Of a DNA stretch of 13,422 bases, positions 7,853 to 13,422 are shown piece by piece. Source of the stretch: an uncultured Alphaproteobacteria bacterium. Lineage in GTDB: Bacteria; Pseudomonadota; Alphaproteobacteria; Caulobacterales; Aquidulcibacteraceae. The DNA lies in NCBI GenBank assembly GCA_937967725.1, contig CALBSY010000372.1, positions 1-13,422 of the forward strand. Reading direction: 5' to 3'. The notes beneath the pieces were generated by a model. It did no database searches. It saw only the letters and a list, made by a program, of their open reading frames with translations, and was not told the DNA's origin. Position 1 is the stretch's first letter. The number at the start of each line of letters is the position of its first letter. Made by a program: the position numbers and the translations under genes.

Positions 7853-7861
7853 CGGCCTGAG

Positions 7862-8404
7862 GTGTTTGCCTACGCCCTATTCGACACTGCCATTGGCCGC
7901 TGCGGGCTGGCCTGGGGCTCGCGCGGCTTGATCGGCGTGCAACTGCCCGAGAAAAGTCCGGAAGCGACCCGCACACGGCTCATGCGTCATTGCCCCGCCG
8001 CAGACGAGGCCGAACCGCCTGCGCCGATCGATCGCGCGGTCGCTGATATTCAAGCCCTGCTGCGTGGTGAGAAAAAAACGCTGCGCGCCATCCAACTCGA
8101 CACGGGCCGCGTGCCCGCCTTCAATGCACGCGTCTATGAAACCGCACGCGCCATCCCACCAGGACAAACACGCACTTATGGCGAGGTCGCGCGCGCCATC
8201 GGCGACGCCAGTGCGGCGCGCGCGGTTGGGCAAGCGCTTGGGCGCAATCCATTCGCCATCATCGTGCCATGCCACCGCGTAGTCGGCGCGAACGATAGAT
8301 TGGTCGGCTTCAGCGCCAACGGCGGCATCGCCACCAAATTACGCATGCTTCAGATCGAAGGCTGGCGCGCACAAGAGCAGATGCTGTTTGAGGAACTTAC
8401 CTAG
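7862..8404 (+). CDS. ogt: Methylated-DNA-protein cysteine methyltransferase (Ogt)
   Basis: The enzyme repairs O6-alkylguanine and O4-alkylthymine in DNA by moving the alkyl group to its own cysteine, a one-use reaction. The active-site motif is IVPCHRVVG, with Cys137 in the 180-residue form. The DNA-binding helix-turn-helix region before it is visible in PPGQTRTYGEVARAIG and ARAVGQALGRNP. An N-terminal domain begins FAYALFDTAIGRCGLAW. The GTG at 7862 is chosen because AGGAG sits 9 bases upstream and homologues begin here; the frame is open back to 7730, but that part is not family-like. The gene is divergent from imuA with 76 bases between the starts, and the LexA box lies in that gap. Control of ogt by LexA is therefore possible but not shown. 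No Ada-type regulatory domain is present. Confidence 0.92.
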   Translation: MFAYALFDTAIGRCGLAWGSRGLIGVQLPEKSPEATRTRLMRHCPAADEAEPPAPIDRAVADIQALLRGEKKTLRAIQLDTGRVPAFNARVYETARAIPPGQTRTYGEVARAIGDASAARAVGQALGRNPFAIIVPCHRVVGANDRLVGFSANGGIATKLRMLQIEGWRAQEQMLFEELT

Positions 8405-8416
8405 CAAGGATCGCGC

Positions 8417-8527
8417 ATGAAAGAAGGCACGCGGCAACATCATTCGAGATATCTACAGCTTCCTGGGCGGCCGGCGCTTTCACTTATCGATCCCAACGGG
8501 AACGAACTCGCGGCTTGCTCCGAATGA
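8417..8527 (+). CDS. Possible 36-residue small protein
   Basis: A short frame starts at ATG 8417 and stops at 8525-8527. AAGGA lies at 8406-8410, 6 bases ahead, a good ribosome binding site that begins just past the ogt stop. The peptide starts MKEGTRQHHSRYLQLPG and ends LIDPNGNELAACSE. The DPNGNEL part resembles a turn seen in VOC/glyoxalase-like proteins, so it may also be the remnant of a larger gene. There is no signal peptide or membrane segment. It would be cotranscribed with ogt and lies upstream of the DUF2185 gene. The evidence is the ribosome binding site and its spacing only, so it could be a chance frame. Confidence 0.27.
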   Translation: MKEGTRQHHSRYLQLPGRPALSLIDPNGNELAACSE

Positions 8528-8573
8528 GGAAAGACAGCATGGGCTAGGCGCCGGAATACACCGCCGCTATCGT

Positions 8574-8936
8574 ATGCACATGAAATCCTATCTGCCCCGC
8601 AAGGACCAAATCCGCGAGATCGTTACCGGCTACGGCGACTGCGTCGCGTCGGACGCTATCACGCTCCACGGCGGCAAGGTCGGCTTCATGTACCGCGAAA
8701 CGCCCGAAACACACAAACCGGACGGCGCGCGCGGCGACAGCGGATGGCGATTCTTCAGCGGCGAGGAAACCGAGCCCTACATCGCCAACGCCAGCAACTT
8801 CAATATTTTTCCGGTCAACGCGATCGCCAATCTCGATGCGGAGATCGTGCCTCTGCTGGACAATCCTCCCGGTAGCGCTTTCCGCCGGGAAAACGGCGGC
8901 CCGTTCAAGCGAGCGCCGTTTCCCCAGCCGCGTTAG
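8574..8936 (+). CDS. DUF2185 (Imm33-like) protein
   Basis: The frame encodes 120 residues starting at ATG 8574 or, equally possible, ATG 8580. The core matches my memory of DUF2185: CVASDAIT, then GKVGFMYRE near residue 34, SGWRFFSGEETEPYI near 56-70, and NLDAEIVPLLDNPPGSAF near 86-103. DUF2185 proteins are small and cytoplasmic and belong to the Imm33-type group. Some members are immunity proteins of polymorphic toxin systems, but many stand alone with unknown roles. No toxin gene is visible within several kilobases here, so an immunity role is not supported by context. No clear Shine-Dalgarno sequence precedes it. It shares its direction with ogt and is convergent with the gene at 8970-9353. 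Confidence 0.75.
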   Translation: MHMKSYLPRKDQIREIVTGYGDCVASDAITLHGGKVGFMYRETPETHKPDGARGDSGWRFFSGEETEPYIANASNFNIFPVNAIANLDAEIVPLLDNPPGSAFRRENGGPFKRAPFPQPR

Positions 8937-8969
8937 CACTCTCATCACGCAGAAACAGTTCCGCCCCAC

Positions 8970-9353
8970 TCAATCCGGATCGAAAAGCGTGGAAGGGTCA
9001 TAGCGCGGATCGTCAGCGCCGCCACGGCCACTCTGCTGATTTTGCTCCCTGTTCTCTTGGATGCCTTGCCGCGCCTCCTGGATAGCCGATCCGACCGCTC
9101 CACTACGTACAGCGCTCGCCGCGCCCGCCGCGGCGCCGCGCACGGTCCCGGTGACGACACCGCCGATCAAAGCATTGCCTAGCGGATCAGGTTGGATGGG
9201 CGGATCGACTTGCTGAAGGCGCTGCTCTTCTTGCGCCCGCTGACGTTGTTCCCGGTTGTAGTCGGCGCCGGCGCCGGCTGCCTGTGCGAACGCCTCAGCG
9301 GCGAAAGTAATAGTCGCGAAACCAGCCACGAGCGCGCACGCGAACTTCATCAT
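8970..9353 (-). CDS. Small secreted glycine-rich protein of unknown function
   Basis: The product has 127 residues. Residues 1-23 form a Sec signal peptide: Lys3, a hydrophobic core, and a cleavage site after AFA (before Gln24). The mature part has a Gln/Arg/Glu-rich stretch (DYNREQRQRAQEEQRLQQ). A Gly/Ala-rich segment at about residues 59-90 follows (GNALIGGVVTGTVRGAAAG), resembling glycine-zipper segments. The tail is polar and ends DPSTLFDPD. The protein is probably periplasmic or attached to the outer membrane. The start is set by AGGAG at 9361-9365, 7 bases before ATG 9353. It is a single-gene unit, converging on the DUF2185 gene and lying downstream of the dehydrogenase operon on the same strand. 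I know no function for it. Confidence 0.72.
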   Translation of the reverse strand: MMKFACALVAGFATITFAAEAFAQAAGAGADYNREQRQRAQEEQRLQQVDPPIQPDPLGNALIGGVVTGTVRGAAAGAASAVRSGAVGSAIQEARQGIQENREQNQQSGRGGADDPRYDPSTLFDPD

Positions 9354-9438
9354 GATGCATCTCCTGAAGCCAAGACCCGAGGAGATTATCGCTCAGACGC
9401 TGCTGCGCCCTATCACCCAAATGCGTGAGGCGGCGCCA

Positions 9439-10674
9439 CTAGCGACCGCTTGGCAAGTCCTTGAACGCCACGCCTTTGTCGGCGCGCGGTTCCTGCGGCA
9501 GGCCCAGTACGCGTTCGGCAATGATGTTCTTTAGAATCTCATCGGTGCCGCCGGCGATACGCAGGCCAGGCGCGAACATGTAGCTCTGGTGGAACGCGCC
9601 TTCGAGCGGCGCAAGATCGGGGTCGTTGATGATGCCGTAGTGATCCTGCGCTTCGATGGCAGTGTTTGCGATGTCCATCATCTGGTTAGCGTTGATCACC
9701 TTTCCGATCGAACTTTCAGGCCCGGGCGTTTGTCCCTTCGACAGCGCCGTCATGGTGCGGAATTTGGCGAGCTTGCAGCCTTCCGCGCGCACGATCCAAT
9801 CAGCAAGTTTCTGACGGAACGCCTCGTCCTTGATCAACGGCCCGTCGCCGGCTGGGGCATTGATGCCGCGCGCGAACTCGAAGATTTCCTTGTAGTCAGG
9901 ACCATACGAGCCGCCGACGGCGAGACGCTCATTCATCAGGGTAACTAGCGCGACGCTCCAGCCTTGCCCCGGTTCGCCGAGCCGGTTCTTGTCGGGAATG
10001 CGCACGTCAGTGAAATAAACCTCGTTGAACTCTCGCCCCCCCGACGCTTGGTGGATCGGTCGCGCTTCGACGCCCTTGGCCTTCATGTCGACGATGAACA
10101 TGGTGAGGCCTTTGTGCTTCTCGACGTCCGGATTGGTGCGCACGAGCAGAATGCCGAAATCGGCGAAGTGGGCGCCGGTGGTCCAGACCTTCTGGCCGTT
10201 GACGATCCAGTCATCGCCATCGCGCACGGCTTTGGTCTTTGACGCCGCGACGTCGGAGCCCGCTCCCGGCTCCGAGAACAGCTGGCACCAGATTTCTTCG
10301 CCCTCTAGCGCCTTGCGCACGTAACGATCCTTGGTGGCGTCGTCCGCAAACGCGATCACCGTGGGCACGCACATGCCGAGACCGATCGAGAATGGCGCCG
10401 ATGGCGCATCGAACTTCGCCTCCTCTTGATTGAAGATCACGGCGTAGATCGGCGGCAAGGCGCGCCCGCCTTGCTCTTTGGCCCAGGTTATCCCAGCAAA
10501 GCCAGCTTCCGCCTTCTTGCGCTGATAATCCTTCGCCGCCTTCATATACTCGGCAGGCGAAAGCTTACGCGCCAGACGCTCGCTTTCAGCGCTTTTCGGC
10601 TTCAGGTGCGCTTCCAAGAATGTCCGTGCTTCGGCGCGGAACTTGGCTTCTTCGGGCGTGTCGTTGAAATCCAT
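9439..10674 (-). CDS. Acyl-CoA dehydrogenase, alpha-type (catalytic) subunit
   Basis: This 411-residue flavoprotein should oxidise an acyl-CoA to the trans-2-enoyl-CoA using FAD. An N-terminal helical domain opens with MDFNDTPEEAKFRAEARTFL. The substrate and flavin region is WCQLFSEPGAGSDVA near residue 128, followed by WIVNGQKVWTTGAHFAD. The C-terminal domain ends RIAGGTDEILKNIIAERVLGLP. The loop that carries the catalytic Glu in medium-chain enzymes (YEGT) reads AGGT here, so that Glu is missing. Instead Glu249 in MNERLAVGG sits at the helix G position used by isovaleryl-CoA and long-chain dehydrogenases. ATG 10674 has GGAGG 5 bases upstream, starting directly after the stop of the preceding dehydrogenase gene. 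This tight coupling and the residue pattern suggest a heteromeric partner. The substrate is unknown. Confidence 0.92.
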   Translation of the reverse strand: MDFNDTPEEAKFRAEARTFLEAHLKPKSAESERLARKLSPAEYMKAAKDYQRKKAEAGFAGITWAKEQGGRALPPIYAVIFNQEEAKFDAPSAPFSIGLGMCVPTVIAFADDATKDRYVRKALEGEEIWCQLFSEPGAGSDVAASKTKAVRDGDDWIVNGQKVWTTGAHFADFGILLVRTNPDVEKHKGLTMFIVDMKAKGVEARPIHQASGGREFNEVYFTDVRIPDKNRLGEPGQGWSVALVTLMNERLAVGGSYGPDYKEIFEFARGINAPAGDGPLIKDEAFRQKLADWIVRAEGCKLAKFRTMTALSKGQTPGPESSIGKVINANQMMDIANTAIEAQDHYGIINDPDLAPLEGAFHQSYMFAPGLRIAGGTDEILKNIIAERVLGLPQEPRADKGVAFKDLPSGR

Positions 10675-10679
10675 GGGGC

Positions 10680-10684
10680 CCTCC
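10680..10684 (-). promoter_or_regulatory. Shine-Dalgarno between the two dehydrogenase genes
   Basis: GGAGG begins at the base after the TGA of the upstream gene (10685-10687) and lies 5 bases before the ATG at 10674. Such tight junctions usually mean that ribosomes finishing the first gene start the second. Confidence 0.75.
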
Positions 10685-11800
10685 TCACGCCGCGTTTCGT
10701 TGTTCGAGCCGTTTCACCAGTTTCTCCTTCCACACCGCCGGTGAACCAGCTTGCACGGCGAGGAGCTTTGCGCGGCGATAGAACAGGTGGCAGTCGACTT
10801 CCCAAGTGAAACCCATGCCGCCATGGGTCTGGATGTTTTCCTTGGCGCACAGGTAATACGCATCGCTTGCCGCGGCCCGCGATGCGGCAGCAGCGAATGG
10901 CAGTTCCGCTGCTTCGGTCGAAAGCGCCCAGGCGCCGTAGTAAGCGTTCGACCGCGCAACCTCGATCGCGACATACATATCCGCTAGCTTGTGCTTGATC
11001 GCCTGGAACGAACCGATCGGGCGCGCAAAGGCGACGCGCTCCTTGGCATAATCGCGCGCCATCTCCAGACACGCCTGCGAGCCGCCGACTTGTTCGAACG
11101 CCAGCAGAACAGCGGCGCGGTCGAGCAACGCCTCGGATAGCTCCCAACCTTGACCGGCCGCACCGAGCCGCTCCGCCTTGGCGTTCTTGAATTCAAGTTT
11201 TGCGTGCCCGCGTGTCGGATCGAGCGTCTTCAACGTCGTGCGCGTCACGCCGGGTTGGTTTAGGTCCACCAACGCCAGAGACGCGCCACCGCCCTCTTTC
11301 GCCACGACGATCGCATGCGTGGCGCAATCGCCGTCCGTAACCGGAATCTTGGTTCCGCTCAGCGTCGTACCGTCAAACTTTGTCTGTAGCCCAGCGGACG
11401 TTGGCACGCCCGGCCCTTCGCTCAGCGCTAGTGCGCCAATCACTTCGCCGGAGGCGACCTTCGGCAGCAGCGCCTGCTTCTGCGCGTCACTACCTGAGCA
11501 CATCAACGCTTCAGCCAGGAAGTAGACGGTTGAAGAGTAGGGAATGGGCGCCACCGCGCGGCCCAATTCCTCAGCCAGAACGCATAACTCCAGTCGGCCA
11601 AGTCCTGTACCGCCGTATTCCTCAGGGATGGCGACGCCGATCCAGCCCATCTCCGCCACGGCGTGCCACAGCCCTTCGTCGTAAGAGAGTTTGGCGTCGT
11701 CCAACACACGGCGCGTCACCTTTGCGCCCGCCTTTTCGTTCAAAAACCGCCGCGCTTCCTCACGCAGGCTCTTCTGGTCGTCCGAAAAGTCAAAATTCAC
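10685..11800 (-). CDS. Acyl-CoA dehydrogenase-like protein, probable beta subunit
   Basis: A GTG at 11800 gives 371 residues with an acyl-CoA dehydrogenase fold. The N-terminal helices begin NFDFSDDQKSLREEARRFL, followed by GWIGVAIPEEYGGTGLG. The middle beta domain (ALALSEGP) is degenerate compared with the usual flavin-binding stretch. A C-terminal FAD region reads ERVAFARPIGSFQAIKHKLADM, with later HGGMGFTWE. The helix G catalytic Glu position holds Asp227 (LLDRAAVLL), and no YEGT loop is present near the C-terminus. It may therefore be poorly active alone and serve as the partner of the next gene, as in alpha2beta2 dehydrogenases of the FadE type. GTG is preferred over ATG 11830 because GGGAGGA lies just upstream and family members start with this FDFSDDQ-type sequence. 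Substrate is unknown. Confidence 0.9.
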   Translation of the reverse strand: MNFDFSDDQKSLREEARRFLNEKAGAKVTRRVLDDAKLSYDEGLWHAVAEMGWIGVAIPEEYGGTGLGRLELCVLAEELGRAVAPIPYSSTVYFLAEALMCSGSDAQKQALLPKVASGEVIGALALSEGPGVPTSAGLQTKFDGTTLSGTKIPVTDGDCATHAIVVAKEGGGASLALVDLNQPGVTRTTLKTLDPTRGHAKLEFKNAKAERLGAAGQGWELSEALLDRAAVLLAFEQVGGSQACLEMARDYAKERVAFARPIGSFQAIKHKLADMYVAIEVARSNAYYGAWALSTEAAELPFAAAASRAAASDAYYLCAKENIQTHGGMGFTWEVDCHLFYRRAKLLAVQAGSPAVWKEKLVKRLEQRNAA

Positions 11801-11804
11801 GCCG

Positions 11805-11811
11805 TCCTCCC
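11805..11811 (-). promoter_or_regulatory. Shine-Dalgarno that sets the GTG start of the dehydrogenase operon
   Basis: GGGAGGA lies 4 bases before the GTG at 11800. It would be inside the coding region if the ATG at 11830 were used, which supports the shorter protein. Confidence 0.75.
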
Positions 11812-11946
11812 GGCACTTATGGTTGGCCACATCTTAACGCCGGGCGCGGAAACTCCGAAAGACTGTCTTGGCGTCAACGTGTCTTCACGAAGGCTCAATC
11901 GAGCTGCGCTAAGCTGCGCGTTCTGGTGGGCGGAGTTGATTAGCGA

Positions 11947-12513
11947 ATGGCCAAGGCTGTCTTTCATAAGGGCCAACGCGTTTACGTGCGGCCGGTGGCG
12001 ACCTGGGCGGTGATCGAGGCCGTCAACCCGCAATGGGTCAAGGGCGTCGAGGAACCGCTGCGCGTTACTTACGACACGGGCTTGGGACGGGACTTCCAGG
12101 CGCATGAACTAGCCGCGGAAGAGCGCCAACCAGATAAGCCCGACCTCATCGAGACCGAAAACTGGCGCGTGTTGCGCGCCGTTAACCGCCTCTCCGCCGA
12201 TGGGCGCGATCCGCGCCACCCCTTTCCCGGCACCTTCCCCGTCGTCGTGACCGACGAGAAGGATTGGGGCGGCTGGCGCGTGCCGATGGCGGAATACGAT
12301 CGCGATCCGATGCGGGTCGAGCATCAGTCGCGCATTATGTGCAATGCCCTGCGCCTTATGCGAGTCGCGCGCGAGCTGATCGAATTTTCGCAGGACAACC
12401 CGCACGAGACGCCCGGACAATTGCAAGACTTGGCGATGCAGGCTGAAATGGTCTTGGCCGCCATCTACCACGATCCTGCCCCGAAGACGGAAGCAACTGT
12501 CGCCGCCGAGTAG
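11947..12513 (+). CDS. Conserved hypothetical protein next to pepN
   Basis: The protein has 188 residues, no signal peptide and no membrane segment. The first 55 residues (MAKAVFHKGQRVYVRPVATW, then QWVKGVEEPLRVTYDTGLGRDFQAHEL) look like a small beta-barrel of the SH3/KOW kind; this is an impression from the pattern, not a recognised match. The middle has WRVLRAVNRL and a segment FPVVVTDEKDWGGWRVPMAEYDRDP. The C-terminal part is helical (MCNALRLMRVARELIEFSQDNP) with an acidic, Ala-rich tail. GGAG at 11932-11935 is 11 bases before the ATG, a slightly long spacing. The gene is divergent from the dehydrogenase operon and 58 bases upstream of pepN on the same strand, so it may share a transcript with pepN. 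I cannot name a function. Confidence 0.8.
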   Translation: MAKAVFHKGQRVYVRPVATWAVIEAVNPQWVKGVEEPLRVTYDTGLGRDFQAHELAAEERQPDKPDLIETENWRVLRAVNRLSADGRDPRHPFPGTFPVVVTDEKDWGGWRVPMAEYDRDPMRVEHQSRIMCNALRLMRVARELIEFSQDNPHETPGQLQDLAMQAEMVLAAIYHDPAPKTEATVAAE

Positions 12514-12561
12514 CCGGCATTGATTTTGCCGACGGCACGGCTCATGTCAGGCGCTCTCCCC

Positions 12562-12566
12562 GGAGG
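12562..12566 (+). promoter_or_regulatory. Shine-Dalgarno of pepN
   Basis: GGAGG lies 5 bases before the ATG at 12572. It fixes the start of this truncated gene, whose frame has no stop inside the window. Confidence 0.75.
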
Positions 12567-12571
12567 CCTGA

Positions 12572-13422
12572 ATGCGCGACGCCGAAACCGCGACTGTCCA
12601 TCTCTCGGAATACGAGCCGCCCGCATATCTGATCGACGAGATTGCGCTCGTTTTCTCGCTCGATCCGGACGCGACCCTAGTCGGCGCGCGCAGTCATGTG
12701 CGTCGCGCAGGAAGTGAAGCCGTCCCGCTGGTTTTGCACGGCGAGCGTCTTGACCTGCAAAGCATCGCCATCGATGGCGAACCGCTCAACACCACGCAAT
12801 ACCGGATTGAACCCGGACGTCTCGTGATCGACGCGCCGCCGGCCGACTTCACGCTAGATATCGTCACGCGCATCAACCCGGCGGCGAACACCCATCTTGA
12901 AGGTCTCTACATGTCGGGCGGCCGCTTCTGCACACAGTGCGAAGCGGAAGGCTTCCGCGCCATCACGTTTTTCCTAGATCGTCCGGACGTGTTGGCGCGC
13001 TACGCCGTGCGCATTGAGGCCGATAGAGCCGCATACCCTACGCTACTTTCAAACGGCAACCTTACCGAAAGCGGGGAGATGGATGACGGACGCCACTTCG
13101 CGGTGTGGGCCGATCCTCATCCCAAGCCCTCGTACTTGTTCGCGCTGTGCGCGGGCAAATACGAGTCGATCCACGACACCTTCGTCACCAAGTCCGGCCG
13201 CGAAGTAGCGCTCGGCATTTATGTCGATCCTGGCGACTCTGAACGCGCGCGCTATGCCATGGACGCATTGAAGCGCGCCATGAAGTGGGACGAGGATGCG
13301 TTTCAGCGTGAATACGACCTCGAGGTGTTCAACATTGTGGCCGTGCGGGACTTCAATTTCGGCGCGATGGAGAACAAAGGGCTCAACATCTTCAACTCAT
13401 CGCTGATCCTGGCCGATGCCGA
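12572..13422 (+). CDS. pepN: Aminopeptidase N, N-terminal part (runs off right edge)
   Basis: The first 283 codons of an M1-family zinc aminopeptidase are present, about a third of the usual length near 870 residues. PepN removes N-terminal amino acids from peptides in the cytoplasm during protein turnover. The N-terminal beta domain begins HLSEYEPPAYLIDEIALVF. Family stretches follow: NTHLEGLYMSGGRFCTQCEA, EGFRAITFFLDRPDVLARY, then PHPKPSYLFALCAGKY. The substrate-binding motif GAMEN is at residues 264-268, followed by KGLNIFNSSLILAD. The zinc-binding HExxH motif would lie just beyond the window. The start is clear because GGAGG lies 5 bases upstream. No signal peptide is visible, consistent with a cytoplasmic enzyme. 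It may be cotranscribed with the hypothetical gene 58 bases upstream. Confidence 0.95.
   Translation, partial: MRDAETATVHLSEYEPPAYLIDEIALVFSLDPDATLVGARSHVRRAGSEAVPLVLHGERLDLQSIAIDGEPLNTTQYRIEPGRLVIDAPPADFTLDIVTRINPAANTHLEGLYMSGGRFCTQCEAEGFRAITFFLDRPDVLARYAVRIEADRAAYPTLLSNGNLTESGEMDDGRHFAVWADPHPKPSYLFALCAGKYESIHDTFVTKSGREVALGIYVDPGDSERARYAMDALKRAMKWDEDAFQREYDLEVFNIVAVRDFNFGAMENKGLNIFNSSLILADA

Noticed and set aside
7730..7861. Longer ogt start at ATG 7730 or ATG 7784
   Set aside because: The extra residues are not family-like, overlap imuA or the LexA box, and GTG 7862 has a well-spaced AGGAG.
8871..8970. A rho-independent terminator between the convergent genes near 8936-8970
   Set aside because: The 33-base gap has no stable hairpin followed by a T run; the inverted CCCGG/CCGGG near 8870-8890 is inside coding sequence.
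11801..11830. ATG 11830 as start of the upstream dehydrogenase
   Set aside because: It would bury a strong Shine-Dalgarno sequence (GGGAGGA) within the coding region, and homologues start at the FDFSDDQ-type sequence.

Overview
The window is GC-rich, densely coded DNA from an alphaproteobacterium, probably in or near the Caulobacterales/Hyphomonadaceae. That placement is an inference. It rests on the imuA-imuB-dnaE2 mutagenesis cassette, a LexA operator of the alphaproteobacterial direct-repeat type (GTTC-N7-GTTC), and the general look of the proteins. I see no tRNA, rRNA, CRISPR array, insertion sequence or integrase. No gene-free stretch exceeds 300 bases.

Layout, left to right. (1) Bases 1-169, minus strand: the N-terminus of a small membrane protein that runs off the left edge. 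(2) Bases 273-1965, plus: two overlapping RNA methyltransferase genes, a SpoU/TrmH-type SPOUT enzyme and a Rossmann-fold RlmI-like enzyme. (3) Bases 1996-7785, minus: the SOS mutagenesis cassette imuA-imuB-dnaE2, followed by a short two-helix membrane protein. (4) Bases 7862-8404, plus: ogt, a DNA alkyltransferase divergent from imuA. The only LexA box I found lies in the short gap between them and touches the imuA start codon. (5) Bases 8417-8936, plus: a possible 36-codon gene and a DUF2185 (Imm33-like) protein. (6) Bases 8970-9353, minus: a small secreted glycine-rich protein. (7) Bases 9439-11800, minus: two acyl-CoA dehydrogenase genes in one operon. (8) Bases 11947-13422, plus: a conserved protein of unknown function, then the first 283 codons of pepN, cut by the right edge.

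Regions 3 and 4 form a DNA damage response module. ImuA and ImuB are non-catalytic partners that bring the error-prone polymerase DnaE2 (ImuC) to damaged DNA, while Ogt repairs O6-alkylguanine directly. One operator between them could place mutagenic bypass and error-free reversal under the same LexA switch. The two acyl-CoA dehydrogenases have unequal active-site residues: the downstream gene keeps the helix-type catalytic Glu and the upstream gene has Asp there. This suggests an alpha/beta heteromeric enzyme like those of steroid side-chain or other bulky acyl-CoA degradation. I found no clearly new system. The best leads are the shared operator, the unusual imuA start, the dehydrogenase pair, and the small unannotated genes at 1996-2205 and 8417-8527.
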